A stretch of 64,000 nucleotides of DNA, from the NCBI GenBank assembly GCA_023053575.1, contig JAKZAP010000003.1, positions 3,014,561 to 3,078,560 on the forward strand, given 5' to 3'. The notes under the pieces are model-generated. The model ran no database searches. It worked only from the letters and a program-made list of their open reading frames with translations, and had not been told where the DNA came from. The translations under genes and the position numbers were made by a program. How positions within the stretch are numbered: position 1 is the first letter of the stretch; every line of letters begins with the position of its first letter. The stretch comes from Branchinecta lynchi. Lineage: Eukaryota > Arthropoda > Branchiopoda > Anostraca > Branchinectidae. Positions 1 through 11,229 of this stretch are shown here, piece by piece.

Positions 1-360
1 AAGTTCACGACAGACCTATCGTACCTAACAGAGTCAGACACAACGACGAGGTCTAGCAAAAATCTACACAAGTTTTTGCTCCTCCTCGGTGCTATTCTTT
101 TCTGGGTTGTACCAGATTCTCATGGAGAAAGACACCTGTCAGATGCGAAATTATTTCTTCGACTACATCCGTTTTCGTCTGTACGTTCCTCGCCGCGCGC
201 AATCAACGAATCATGTCAAGTTTTGTGTCTTGGACGCAACTACGAAATTAACAGAAATGTATGTAAACTTTTTGCAGTTACAATTCAGTTTAGAGATATG
301 TAGTATTTTTTGCAAAAAAAAAGTTATAGGCATTGCCGTATAACTGCGATTGTTTTGCCC
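1..360. other. unassigned stretch
   Basis: No feature is recognised. One + frame is open from about 89 to 343 but it does not resemble the part of mL37 that should precede the exon at 2871, and no acceptor/donor pair gives the phase that exon needs. It may be an unrecognised repeat or part of the MRPL37 intron. Confidence 0.3.
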
Positions 361-577
361 TCTGACCCTTGTGCAAACTTATCTTCTATTGCTCAGGACC
401 TTCACCTTCTGCCCTTGGCCATTTCTCCCATTCCTTCTATTCCGTTTATTCCATTTATTTCTGGTAATTTCTTGTAAGTGTATTAGTTAATTTGTTTCTT
501 GTGTGTCTGTGTATTTTGTAAATTTGTATTCCTTTTCTAGCTTTTAGCTATTCGGATTAAATTTGATTGATTGATTG
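361..577 (+). mobile_element. LINE 3' end, TTGA-tailed family, copy 1
   Basis: The last ~150 bases match a second copy ending near 9123 almost base for base, including the run from TCATTTATTTCTGG-like sequence to GCTATTCGGA. Both copies finish in a TTGATTGATTGA tail. Short 3' microsatellite tails of this kind are typical of 5'-truncated CR1/L2-type LINE insertions. No coding part is preserved here. Confidence 0.7.
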
Positions 578-1352
578 ACCTAGGAACAAGATTTTTTTAG
601 AATCGACTAATGTTTATTTTTTTTATCTTGTCCGTTTACTACATTACTACATTACTACATTTTTTCCTTTTCTTTGCCTTTACTGGCCTATTTTCCTCTT
701 CTGAAGTGTGTAATAAAATGTCATTATCATCATCATCAAAGTGCTGGATATGCTTTTGCCTTCATCCACCTGCCATCATGGCCACTACGCGAGCTTATTC
801 AGTAAATTCAGCGTTGTATTTCTTGTTATGCGTTTATTTCTCTTTTATTGTATATAGGCTAATGTGCAGAGATACTAGGCAACGCGTAATAGCATCATTC
901 CTTCGTTCAAACGCAAACTGCTAAACCCAACCATGTATCAAATCAGCTGCATCTCCTTGCCTGATTCTGCCTCGATTCTTCTCATTTCGACCTCGTTGTA
1001 CCTCGACCTTGTCCCAAGAATTGTAAGGAAAAGCTTGGCTGGTACCGGTTCATAATACCTATGCCTGTAGCTCTATATCACCTGTAAGGACACCAGTATA
1101 TCGAATTATCAGGTTCTTCCGCTTGATGAAACATTTAGATTGTACATTTTTTTTTGCGAATTGAAGTGTAGGGAATAAAGAATGGATGTGAAGTGTCATG
1201 GGGACAGTTGGCGAGGTTCCTCAGGCTAGCCGTGACCCAATGGGATAGGACTATATCCGTTTTAGTATGTTTTTTGAAAATACGTGTTTAGTCAAATTCG
1301 TGCATGTCAAAATTTTTGAGTCGCCGTGTTAAAAGTGTGCTCGAAAATTGTA
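578..1352. other. non-coding, no feature recognised
   Basis: AT-rich DNA with short T-rich and CAT-rich runs. The open frame at 610-924 is rich in hydrophobic residues, as expected from T-rich DNA, and has no coding character. Presumed intron or upstream flank of MRPL37. Confidence 0.4.
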
Positions 1353-1535
1353 AACGTTTTATAAGTAGTGAATTAAAAGACAAAAATGCTCCTCAGCCGC
1401 GATCAGAACCCAGGACCCTCTGCTTACAAGGCAGGCGCTCTTACCATCAGAGTTCGCAAACCACTACAATAGTCTGGTAGAAGCCGGCCATAGGAACATT
1501 GATCCCGCCCGAAGGCAAATTTGTCTAACCAGTTC
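1353..1535 (-). mobile_element. tRNA-Thr-derived SINE, copy 1 (tRNA head partly deleted)
   Basis: Homologous to 32299-32806 (less the foldback inserted there). On the minus strand it carries the B-box side of a tRNA (GGGTTCTGATC-like) and an anticodon-loop region reading TGT. It is followed by a shared non-tRNA body containing CCACTACAATAGTCTGG. The 5' part of the tRNA head is shorter than in the other copy. Two copies sharing both tRNA and non-tRNA parts indicate a SINE, not a tRNA gene. Confidence 0.7.
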
Positions 1536-1589
1536 ACATTCCCATGTCACGGAAATTAATAATAATATGTAGGCATATTTCACAAGCAG

Positions 1590-2426
1590 GTGTTTGCTAC
1601 GAAAGTAGCGTCAGCAATGCATTATGGATCTGAAATATGGGGTTTTATTCAGGGGGATAAGCTTGAAGCAGTACAGCTTAAGTATTTTAAAAGAGTTCTA
1701 GGGGTAAATATTACTTTAAATAGTTTAGTTTTGAAGGGAGATTTAGGCCTTACTAGTCTTCGTAGTGTTCGTTTAGTTCGTATGGTTAAATTCTGGGAAA
1801 AAATCCTTACACTTCCTCGGGTACGGTTGACCAAAGCGGCATACCTGGAGGCACTAAAGGATGAACGTGAGGGTACTTGGCCTGGCCAAATTAAGACTAT
1901 TTTGAATGAGTGTGGACTGTCAGGTAGGTGGAACGAGGGGAAGGGGGTTCAGCTAGAGGTAGGTGAGGTCGCGAAAGAAGTCCAAAGAGTATTAAAGGAC
2001 CAGGAGTTGCAGGCGTGGGGTTGTAAGGTTTGGATTCCTGGGTCCCTGAGTCTCTACAATAGGGTTAAGGAGGCATGGGGCGAAGAAATTTATTTTAAGT
2101 CGGGGTTATCTCCAGAAGAATTGAAATGTTTAATTAGTCTGAGAGGAGATTGTTTGCCTTTTGGCCAAAGAAGAAAATATATTGGGAAAATTAGAGTTTC
2201 GTCTGGTCCTTATTTCTGCCCTTTGTGCGGGATGATTGATGAAGATGTAGAGCATTTTATTTGTGATTGTGAGGGTTTAAGGTATCTAAGGGAGGAAATT
2301 TTTAGGGTGGGTTTTTTCTCGAGGGAGGAACTTGTTAGAAAATTAAAAAGTAAACATTTTGGGGATTTAAAGAGATTTGGAAGATTCCTTCGGATCGCTC
2401 TGTCATATCGGGAAGGTTTTTTGTAG
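1590..2426 (+). pseudogene. LINE ORF2 C-terminal part (5'-truncated), zinc-finger tail
   Basis: An open frame of about 278 residues matches the region C-terminal to the reverse transcriptase in APE-type invertebrate LINEs. It begins with the typical ASAMHYGSEIWG segment and FKRVLGV, and near the end has a CCHC finger, CPLC...H...C, at about residues 210-226. The RT catalytic core itself is missing because the insertion is 5' truncated. The frame has no stop, so the copy is fairly young. A 3' UTR follows and then a (CTAT)n tail to 2523. It lies upstream of the MRPL37 exon at 2871, presumably in an intron. The frame start is the truncation point, not a true initiation codon. Confidence 0.85.
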
Positions 2427-2523
2427 GTTTGTTATTGTTGTTGTTTTGTTGTTATTATTTTGTATTTGCCATGGCCCTTGTGGCTTTTTAGCGCAAATAA
2501 ATCTATCTATCTATCTATCTATA
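2427..2523 (+). mobile_element. LINE 3' UTR and (CTAT)n tail
   Basis: Non-coding tail of the LINE above. It contains GCAAATAAAT just before about five CTAT repeats. A reversed tail of the same type is at 15319-15400. Confidence 0.8.
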
Positions 2524-2870
2524 GATGGCACATTACACAAGGGACTTGTACCGTGACAAATACACCAGAAACAGTTTTTTCGAATATAAGTTAGAAGTCT
2601 AGGACTCCATTGTCGGAGCCTTTTACTCTTTTTTTTTGCATTACTCCGCTGAACCCAAGAAGCGGCTTGTGAATACAAAAGTAAATAGGGATAGTTTTCT
2701 GAAGTTGGTACCGTATATATGTTTTCACTTTTATCTGTAGCCTGTTTATTCTTTATGTATTTGCCAAGGCCGTTTTCTCTTAGAGCAAAAGAGTCTTTTC
2801 TTTTTTATAACTGATTTTCATTTTCTTTGTGGACCTTGGTAGAGACTCAAAAGGTAATTTTTTTTTTCAG

Positions 2871-3032
2871 TGGAGCCTCCCGCTTTATTGCTCAGTCACA
2901 CCCCTCTTGCTCCCTATGCTGATAGCTCTATGGTTCAAGAGCTAAGCAAAGTGAAGCTTCCAGACATCTATCCTATAGCCCCAACAGCCCATATTTTGGA
3001 GACAAACTTGTACGAGGATCAGCCTAAACTCT
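2871..3032 (+). CDS. MRPL37: MRPL37 internal exon (mitochondrial ribosomal protein mL37)
   Basis: mL37 is a metazoan-type protein of the large subunit of the mitochondrial ribosome; it is nuclear encoded and imported into mitochondria. This 162-base exon follows a strong acceptor (T-tract then CAG) and ends at a GTAAGT donor. It enters needing one base from the previous exon and leaves one base over. It encodes 53 full residues including LPDIYPIAPT and ETNLYED, which align with the FYPISPIIDL...CNIYD segment known from vertebrate mL37 (recalled, not searched). The split codon joins the next exon at 9196 in frame, giving Tyr. Upstream exons, which should encode most of the protein, were not found in bases 1-2870 and probably lie before the window. 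The following intron is 6.2 kb and full of repeats. Confidence 0.85.
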
Positions 3033-3456
3033 GTAAGTTTTCTTGTCTGTTAAAGCGTCCACGCAATCCTATTGTAGAAAAGAATGGAATTTAACTTTTC
3101 AAAAGCAGCTGTCACAGCGTTACCGCCGAATTAACCTTTTCGTCATACAAAATGATGAGTAACATAGGACTAACTTATCGGTTATTGTACAATTCCACTA
3201 ATGCTGGAACAAAACTCCTTCTATATCTTTCATGAAGAGGGGCCACAGGGGCTAGTTCGGGGATTTTCTGGGATTTCTCTCGCTGGGGGCTAATACGTAT
3301 AGGAGAATAGGGGGTGGGAGAATATTACGTAATCGGGGAACAGATATGGTTTTAATACGGAATAAGTAACCGACGCGTTTCCAACCGACACTAAAGACAG
3401 AAAGGGTTTTTATGACACTTGAACCTCGTTTCCAGTCGACACTAATGATAGAAATG
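3033..3456 (+). other. MRPL37 intron, no feature recognised
   Basis: Start of the 6163-base intron. No repeat or coding signal recognised apart from a short G-rich patch at about 3240-3330. Confidence 0.4.
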
Positions 3457-3532
3457 TTTTTTTTTTATGGCACTTGCAGCTTCGGGCTCAAGTGCCATGT
3501 ACCGATCGCAATTCCGTCAGTCGGTCAGGTGG

Positions 3533-3808
3533 CAAGCAGGTCCATTGCAGAGCCTGTACCGAAACTTCAACCTGTGACTGCTTCACATGCTCGTTATGAG
3601 CTTAGTTTTGTGCCCTCGTTTGTTAAGTTGTTCAATGCCGGGTCGATTTTTTAGTCTGTAAAATAGTTATCAATTGTATATATTGTATTTTTGTGCATGT
3701 TATTTTTTGCTCATTGATTGACATACATGTTGACAACAAAAACTAATAATCGGCTCTGTCCGTCGCATGTTTTTCGAATAAAGTGAATTGAATTGAATTG
3801 AATTGAAA
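3533..3808 (+). mobile_element. LINE 3' end with (GAATT)n tail, target duplication AGGTGG
   Basis: A 5'-truncated LINE fragment inside the arrayed element. The first ~120 bases encode the extreme C-terminus of an ORF2 ending YELSFVPSFVKLFN and a stop, a familiar CR1/L2-like ending. A 3' UTR and four GAATT repeats follow. AGGTGG is found both just before and just after it, and the surrounding element reads through when the insert is removed. Confidence 0.8.
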
Positions 3809-4181
3809 AAAGGTGGTCTGTCCCACGATTGCTAGTTAGGGTACTTCCAGGTCTGCTAGAACGACGAAACTTGGCAGCCGTGTCAGTGACCCGACCAAAC
3901 TAACTTGGAAATGATCAGTTTTCCGATCGGAACGTCCGGGGGGGGGGGGGGGGCTCGAGGTCGGGGGAATCCGGAAAATTGATCAGTGCGTAACTTTCGA
4001 ACGGGTGATCAGATTGGACTGAAACTTTAATAAGTGAACAGACGGCATATCTGTGATGTCCCATTTGAAGTCCAGACCTGATTTTACAGCCATGGGGGAG
4101 TTTGGGGAGGGGGGGGGGAGGAAATCTCGAGAAACGGTTAGAATAGAGGGATCGGAGTGAAACTTGCTGGGAAGTATTTGA

Positions 4182-4382
4182 TGGTGTAAAACGAATAAGT
4201 CAGCTACGGATAAGTCAGCTACAGTTCATTTTCCAGCTTGAGCCTGGAGAGGACCCTTGCCAAGAAGGGCCGAAATATAGCTCTAAAAAATGTAGCTGAC
4301 TTATTTATTCAAACAATGTTTACAACGGATACGTCAGCTCTGATTTTTCAGTAGCTGACTTATCCGTTCTGCACCGTCAAAT
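4182..4382 (+). repeat. short interspersed repeat with hammerhead-like core, copy 1
   Basis: Contains GAGGACCCTTGCC, then AAGAAGGGCCGAAATAT, then GCTGACTTATCCGTT. The same order recurs at 6360-6460, 20275-20395, 28295-28390, 43678-43903 and 63845-63945. The two G/C-rich pieces pair to form a stem. It lies inside arrayed element copy A as an insertion. Confidence 0.6.
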
Positions 4383-5048
4383 ATGATCCGACACTTAAGG
4401 GGGGTCCTGGAATTCCGGTGATGGCGGTTTTGGGGATTTTCACGACGAAACTTGGCAGGCATATCAGGGACCCGATCAAATACACTTGCAAAAACAAAAT
4501 TCCTCGACCCGATCATCGTGGGAGAGTGGGGAGGGATCCGGAATATTGAGTTATGCGTAACTTTGGAACAGAATTTAATAGTCGAACAGAGGACATGTCT
4601 CTGGTGATCTTTTTCACGGCCGGACCGGATCTGGTAACTATTTTGTTGGGGGGGGGGAGGAATACATGACCTGCTTAAACTGGAGAGATCTGGCTGGAAT
4701 TTTGTGGGAATAACAAACAGATGCTCTGGATAGATCATTTACAGAACCGTATTGGCTCCGAGCACTGTGGCGGAGGTGGAGGGGGGGGGGGCCAGAATCA
4801 CGGTGATCGTGAGTTAAGGTACTTCCAGATGTACTGGGACGATGAAACTTGGCTGGGATATTAGAGGTTCGACAAGATTGGCTTAGAATTCGCCACTTCC
4901 CAAATCCGACTATTCCTTAAAGTACCAGTCTTGACTGCACAGTAAGAAAAATACTTTTAAGCAAAATATACATTCATGATCCCCATGAACCCATTATCGT
5001 TCTTCCCTCACGGGTTTTGCTTACAAATGGATTTCTAGTGCCTCTAAA

Positions 5049-5350
5049 CCCGATGAAAAATATTCTCAAAATAGTACTATGAAGTAGTACGAAAAAGTAG
5101 CCTGCAATACTAACGATGCTATTACATGCTTCTACCTCAAGGCTACCGTGTTACTCCACACTACTATATGCTACTATAAGCAAGACCGGATGCTACTATG
5201 GCAAGACAGGATGCTACTGGATACTACTACATAAGATTAGATCAGTTGAGGCACATTAAATGATAGTATTCTTTGCTATTACATAGTATTACATGCAACG
5301 TTTTGGTACTACTACCATACTACTACGCAGGCTACAAATTTTTTATCGGG
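5049..5350 (+). mobile_element. CCCGATG foldback element, copy 1
   Basis: Ends are CCCGATGAAAAAT and ATTTTTTATCGGG. The body is rich in TACTAC/GTAGTA words in both orientations, so the whole can fold on itself. It interrupts the arrayed element between CTCTAAA and AAGTGCGCAT. The uninterrupted site, seen at about 20000-20010 as CCCTAAAGTGCGC, shows that two A bases were duplicated. Other copies: 32482-32778 and 62590-62874. Confidence 0.8.
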
Positions 5351-5702
5351 AAGTGCGCATCATTACAGTCAAGTTCGATAATAAAATACATTTTACCAAA
5401 CGATGACCAAACGTGATTTCCAAGTCCGTGATCATTCTTATATCAAGAGTTTTGCTTATAAAGATCAGAACAAACCCGCGAAAATGCAAATTCTTCATTA
5501 CAGATGAATGTCTGGCTCCGTTAAAGTGCGCATCATCACAGTCAAATGCAGAAATAAAACAGTTTTTGCGAATGATACATTCTCACGATTTCCAAGGGCC
5601 AATGATCATTCTTATCTCAATGCTAACCCACGAGTTGGCAAATCCTACTTCCATCCTCTTACCCAGCATTGCAAGTGCCATATGAGCTTCTAGCTCTTGT
5701 TT

Positions 5703-6784
5703 TTCTGTTGTGTTTTTTTGTGTGTTTAACTATTTCTTTATTTGTTTTGATGGTAAAATCGGTGACCTTTTGTATGACACAACATCTTAAATGGAGTAAG
5801 AAAAAAGAAGAAAAGAAAAACGACGGCCAAAATAAGAATACGTTTGCAAACTTTAAAGCGGATCACAAAAAAGGTCTTTCTACCACACACACGATACTAA
5901 CCATCCCTACTGTTACTATGAATGTTCAAAACCACAAAAAACACCTAGGTTTGAAATAATTCGGTCTGGACTAAATCTCAGCCGATTATCCTGGGACAGC
6001 CGTTATGTCACGTAGGAAGTCAAGGATCAAAATAATAATGTCCATCTAATGCTCCAACTGTGTATTACAAATACAAATAAATTAATAAATTAAAAGCTAA
6101 ATTAATTCTTTGCTGATCAAACGTGGAGTTTCGTCATCTAGAAAAGAAGGCGTTCTGCGTGGGTTTTTTCTCGAGCCGAAACAGCAACCCGGCAACTAAG
6201 TTCATCTCTAAATAAACTGGTGGCTTGCGATCAGTAAGAGAAGGTGAACAGAATGTTTGGATTAGTTCTTTAAGTTACAAGTAACAAAATAGCAGAATGG
6301 AGAGTATATTGAGAGAACACAAAACATCGTCTTAACAGCTGAGTGCGTTGAACTGAAATGTTAGCTAATTTTGTTAAAGGGATATTTCGTCCCTTCTTGG
6401 CAAGGTCCTTCCGAGAAGCGCCGAAATGTCGCTCGAATAAAATCAGCTGACGTATCCGGTTAGCGCATTCAACTATGATTCGCAGTCGGCTTGGGCTGAA
6501 GGAATATGTATCGTTCTTAAATGGAGTATAAAAGAAGAAAACAAGACCAAAGGTGTCGAGGGATCCCAAAAATCTAATATTTGATTCAGACAATCGGGTC
6601 TTGTCTTCGCCACATCCAGTCTTTGCCAGGCTAATGATCAGAGAAAACCAGTGCAGATATACCTCTATAGGCCATATCTCTTTTGACGGTACTGACCGAG
6701 ACTTCCTGCTTTACTTCTGCCAAGTTTCCGGTTTCGCCCGGAAGTCCAGCAAAAAAAGAAAATTCAGAAACAAACCCAGCGTAT
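5703..6784. other. intron sequence with old repeat fragments
   Basis: Contains an A-rich patch (5780-5850), a degenerate copy of the hammerhead-like repeat near 6360-6460, and a CTTAAATGGAGTATAAAAG piece resembling one at 7728. No coding signal. It lies within the first MRPL37 intron seen here. Confidence 0.4.
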
Positions 6785-7290
6785 CCCCTTATCCCTATAA
6801 AGAACATCTAATCAACTTTGAATAAAAGTTTGACTTAAAAAACAAATCCTGTTACAACCGGATTCCGGACTAATTATACATCTGGGTAAAAAATTATTGT
6901 CATATACAGACTCACCCTCTCTCTCACCCTCTCTTCTTACCCCTTAATCTGTCATCTAATCGAACTTTTATGTTTTTTTACCCCTCAGTCGAACATTTAA
7001 TCAACTTCAAATGAAACTTTTACTTTTAACCAACTTTCCAGTTTTCACCGGATTCCGGACGAACTACTTCTTCGGCGAGACAATAGTTTTCACCACCGTG
7101 TTCAGAATGTCTTCTTAATTCTAAATTGACCACTTAATCAACTTCAAATAAATCTTTCTTTTAAACATTTTTCAGGACGGATTTTGCCGGATTCCGGACG
7201 AACTGCTTTTTGGTGAGAAAACGGTTTTCACTATCGTGCTCAGCATGCCTTCTTACCCCATTATCGACCATCATATTAGCTGTTTAAAAA
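6785..7290 (+). repeat. degenerate tandem repeat, about three units
   Basis: Three diverged units each contain TAATCAACTTnAAAT, then CCGGATTCCGGACnAA about 50-60 bases later. Starts are near 6808, 6997 and 7133. Downstream, CCAAGTTTCATCAAAAT and GTTATCGTGCTCACAGACAG suggest an old transposon UTR. Confidence 0.5.
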
Positions 7291-7524
7291 AAAATTTTGC
7301 CCCTTAATTTGAACCCCCTCCCTACATAGCCCATCTACGAACTTGACCTTACCCTTGATCCAATGAATCCTCACACCAAGTTTCATCAAAATATCTCATT
7401 CCCTTCGAGAGTTATCGTGCTCACAGACAGACGGACATTGTTGCGATGTCATACGTATCCCTCCACTTACGTTTTGGGATCCCGAAAAAGAAAGAAAAGA
7501 AGAAGAAAGAAATGATGACCAAGA

Positions 7525-7690
7525 ATATAAGTAAGTAAGTAATTTATTTACACCCCGCCATTTTGAAAAAGCGGGGAATGAAAAATAAATAAAAGAAAAT
7601 AAATAAAACACATAAACACACAGAAAATCTTCGGCCAGGAAGCGGAAGTATGTAACTTGGAGTGACAAATTTATAAATTACAACATTGCA
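7525..7690 (-). mobile_element. LINE-B 3' end, (TTAC)n tail
   Basis: Reversed AAGTAAGTAAG tail followed by the same 3' UTR (CGCCATTTTGAAAA, AAACACATAAACACACAG, CTTCGGCCAGGAAGC) as the larger copies at 12892, 28415 and 41020. 5' truncated. Confidence 0.7.
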
Positions 7691-8279
7691 GGTTGGAGAC
7701 TATAGTGACAGAGTACAAAACGTCGTCTTAAATGGAGCATATGAAAAGATGAAAAGAGAGAAAAAAAAGAAAAATTATGGCTATACTCTTGCTAAGGGGC
7801 AAATAAATCACAACTTACCAGCATGTAGACTGTGGCGGAAGAGATAAAGATAGATCGGTATATTAGGAACCATTGTAGCATAACAACTAGTTTCAGCCCT
7901 TACATATAAAATGAAACACTATGACTATATATTAAACATCGAGCTAAAAAAGGCACAGCCGAGCTTCTGGATCGATTTATTTGGAATTTGTCGAGGTTGA
8001 AGCCGATTTTGTTGCTTGGGTTCGATGGTTGGGAGGGGCTGTTTTCGGTAATAGTGTTGTTTGGTTTGTACTGACGAGTGTACTGATCAGCTACAAAGCG
8101 ATCACGCCGGCGCTAACACGAAACACAGCCTGTAAAGATAGCTCGTAATAGCTCAAATTACTTACATCATATTAACATTCTGACATAGTTCTAGTCCGAC
8201 CGGTTGATTGGGGCGATTGGGCAACACTCACAACATAAAGTAAAAAGCTTCTTTTTAATGATATTGATCTATAGCCTAC
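7691..8279. other. intron, nothing recognised
   Basis: AT-rich intron DNA. No repeat boundary, RNA gene or exon signal identified. Confidence 0.35.
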
Positions 8280-8730
8280 AGAAACAAATGAATAAATATC
8301 TACCTCAAAAAGTTTTGAAGTTGTGGATCCAGGCTAGAGCTAAGTCCCTCCCCCTGTTTGGTGGATTTAGAGTTTTTGATAGGCATAGGACTGGTCCAGA
8401 TGTCAGGTATAATTGCCAACTTTGCAAAGCAGGGGTAGAGGAAAACATGGACCACTTTATCAATCGATGCGAGGAGCTTTCGGAGTTAAGGGGATCTTAT
8501 TTTAAGGGGAGTGTTTTGCTTCTTCCGGATATCCTGAATAGCACTTCGGAAAGGGTTATAACAAAGGTGTGCGAGTTTATGGACCGAGCGTTGAAGCTAA
8601 GAGCGACCAAGCTTAGTAGTGAGGCTTCATAGCCGTAGGAAATTATTGTTGTTGTTTTCCTTTGTAATATGTACTATTGTTATATTATGTATATGGCCCC
8701 TGGGCTTTTAAATACAGTTATTATTATTAT
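8280..8730 (+). pseudogene. LINE ORF2 C-terminal remnant with zinc finger
   Basis: Encodes about 110 residues ending near 8632, including a CCHC finger CQLC...H...C and CEELSELRGSYF. It is related to the LINEs at 1590 and 42800 but distinct in sequence. A 3' UTR and a (TTA)n tail follow to about 8733. 5' truncated; sits in the MRPL37 intron. Confidence 0.75.
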
Positions 8731-8869
8731 TATCTCACCGAGTTTTCTCGCGAGTACAGCCGATCTCCACATCATCACACTAAAACAAAAATCATCGAGA
8801 GCTAACAGTAACATCTCAATTTATACTCTTTCAAAAAAATTTGGAGCTAAGATAACGTGTTGTCCCCAG

Positions 8870-9123
8870 ATGACCCATCTATTCCCCCATCCCCTCCCGT
8901 CTTCCGTGCGTCGGTCTGAAGGGAATACTGGCAATAAGTTTTCCCCATATCCCGCTAGTTCTTCTACCCAATTTTTACGTAGTTTCATTCCATCATTTAT
9001 TTCTGGTAATTTCTTGTAAGTGTATTAGTTAATTTGTTTCTTGTGTGTCTGTGTATTTTGTAAATTTGTATTCCTTTTCTAGGTTTTAGCTATTCGGAGT
9101 AAACTTGATTGATTGATTGATTG
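8870..9123 (+). mobile_element. LINE 3' end, TTGA-tailed family, copy 2
   Basis: Matches 361-577 along its last ~150 bases and ends in four TTGA repeats. It lies only about 70 bases upstream of the MRPL37 exon at 9196. Confidence 0.7.
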
Positions 9124-9195
9124 AAAATTTATTATTATAAAAAACAACCGTACTGTAAACATTAGAAACTCGCACGTATTTTTTTCTCATTTTAG

Positions 9196-9359
9196 ATGTC
9201 GGCCCTGAGGGAGCCAAGAGGGCACCACATATCCATTTCGCCTTCTTCACTAGTGACATCTACAAAAAGGGTGAAATAGACCCGCTGACAAAGCCTGAAG
9301 CTGATCTGCTGGTCAACTCATTTGCGATAGCCGTGGCCCAAGCCAAGCTACTATATGGC
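9196..9359 (+). CDS. MRPL37: MRPL37 internal exon (mL37)
   Basis: A 164-base exon between a TTTTAG acceptor and a GTGAGT donor. It completes the Tyr codon begun in the exon at 2871-3032 and ends on a codon boundary. It encodes about 54 residues, including APHIHFAFFTSD and the run FAIAVAQAKLLYG. The latter is nearly the same as the FGSALAQARLLYG segment known from vertebrate mL37 and is the strongest single piece of family evidence. It joins in frame to the terminal exon at 12292. No frameshift or stop was seen, so the gene looks intact over this part despite heavy transposon load in both flanking introns. Confidence 0.88.
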
Positions 9360-10618
9360 GTGAGTAATTTTTCGTACTGGTCAAGCGCCCAATTATATGC
9401 CGGGACGTCAGTCTTTTTTAATCCCTCACCCCCCACGTATTGCCAACTCCCTTGACAACGTTTTTTTTGTTCACTGAAAAATTGTCTGGCAAAGCACGTA
9501 TTTCCAGCTAATTGAATTTTACGCCAGTACTGTGGACTACTCCAAAGAAATATATTCCCGAAATATCGTCGGGTGAGAATTTCAGACGACCAATCCGTTT
9601 AGCGTTTAGCACCGCCAGATAGGACAATCCTGGCGATGACAGATCCTTTTTAAGGCTACAAAAGGTTTTGTGAGTGTCAGTCTAAATTTAAATTCTTTTA
9701 TTTAAAAAAAAAAGCCCAAAGGCGGCAACGATGAAGCAAACTGTTGTTTTGTTGCACAGATGAATAGGCTATGATTAAAAAAAAAATACTAGTGGCCAGA
9801 CAAACTAAACGCTCTCGTAGCATAACTTTTACTAGAAATGATTTTTTCACGATTTTCGGTTCGGAAATATCGTTTTCCGAAAATGCCATTATATGCCACT
9901 TGACGTTAGCGATTTTCTTGTTAGCGACTTTATCCAGCCTAATGGCTCTCCGACGCGTCGGCTGGACGCAAAGTATTTGAAAACTGAACGCGCCGTGGTC
10001 AAAAAGCGGGAAAATCAAGGTAGAAGAAAAGAAGTCTAAAACAGAAGCTTCTCATGTCCTTGTGTGTGAAAGAGTTGTTGGACGCTTTTGGTGAAGTTTG
10101 GTTGCCTGATTGCCAAAACTCGGCTTGGCCGAAAAAGTGCTAAAAGTCGCAGTTACGGAAGACAGTAATGGCGGAAGGGGGAGATTTTGGCGAAAGGTGG
10201 GTGTTCCTTCACCCCGCGCTCACGGCATTGGGGTTAAGGTAAGAATGAAACATCGAAAGAATGATCTTGCATCATTAATAATAACGCGGGTTACACAGGT
10301 TCAGGGTCACTAATTTAAAACTTTTCATAACAAATTAAATCGATCACTGGGGGCAGTCAGGGATGCAAGCTCGTTACGCTCGGCCCCATCAGCACAAGAC
10401 ACAAAGGTGTCCTCGCTTTATTGTTTTAGTTATCCTAACTACTTTATGTTTCGTGTAGTTTATATAAGAATATTAAGTTATGATTTTAGTAGAGCTATTT
10501 AGCTAAAGACATTGCGCTATTTACGCGTAGTTTCTTTTTCTGAAATTACCATAAATTGCAGATGCAAGCAATAAAGATGTAGAATCCCGATGAGTAGCTT
10601 GCGTCGGTGAGAAGTCAA
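9360..10618 (+). other. MRPL37 last intron, no clear feature
   Basis: Second intron, 2932 bases in total. The part at 9700-10015 is open in several frames on both strands and has some inverted short words, but no element ends were found. Nothing else recognised. Confidence 0.4.
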
Positions 10619-10997
10619 TAGTTGCATTTTTGCAGATACCATGGTATCTGCTACCACGATAACTGGATTTCAGATTAGTCGTTTTTGCAGTTACTATGGT
10701 ATTTATTACTACGGTTGCTCTCCAAAAATGACAATTGCCGAAATTGCGCTTTTCGAAGTCATCTAAAAAAAACACTGATATCCATTCACATCACTAAGTA
10801 CCAAACTTCTTTCTAACCAATTTGACAAATCATAGGCTCTATTGTTGCTGATGATGAAAGTGAGATGACTTTTCAAGTTCAGATACCACGATAACTGCAA
10901 AAACGCCGTTTAACCGTGGTATCAGATACCAAGGTAACTGCAAAAACGACTTTAGACGGTGGTATCAGATACTATGGTATCTGCAAAAACGTAACTA
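10619..10997 (+). mobile_element. GATACCA foldback element, copy 1
   Basis: Starts TAGTTGCATTTTTGCAG and ends CTGCAAAAACGTAACTA. Short words (ACCACGATAACTG, GATACCATGGTATC) occur several times in both orientations, and the halves are inverted to one another. The outermost TA on each side fits a TA target duplication. About 379 bp, non-coding. Other copies are at 16982-17472 and 21212-24171. Confidence 0.8.
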
Positions 10998-11229
10998 ACG
11001 TAATGCTGATAAAGGCTTTAACAGCTCCTACTTCACAAATAAACAAAATAACAAGTTAATTTAGAGACAAATCTGTGTACCAGAAATCTGACTAAATCAA
11101 AGCCCTCTGCGGAACTTTTTGACCGAAAACATGTCGTCCACATAGATGCTATGTACATCTTTTATGAGTCCGATGACCGTGTCTGCACCGATTAAATTGA
11201 TGGGGTACATATGATAGGAGGTTCGACAT

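Larger units (their letters stand above)
3457..5702 (+). mobile_element. arrayed G-tract element, copy A
   Basis: Begins with a hairpin in which ATGGCACTTG and CAAGTGCCAT flank a short loop, followed by GATCGCAATTCCGTCAGTCGG. It ends with CAAGTGCCATATGAGCTT and AGCTCTTG. In between are degenerate copies of a ~430-bp unit marked by GGTACTTCCAG, ATGAAACTTGGCAGG, CGAACGGGTGATC and G-tracts. It codes for nothing recognisable. It carries three later insertions: a LINE end (3533-3808), a short repeat (about 4182-4382) and a foldback element (5049-5350). Five other copies are in the window. The transposition mechanism is unknown; the ends do not fit a standard family that I can name. Confidence 0.75.

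Noticed and set aside
89..343. Upstream exon of MRPL37
   Set aside because: The translated frame does not resemble the expected mL37 region and the available donors do not give the phase needed by the exon at 2871.
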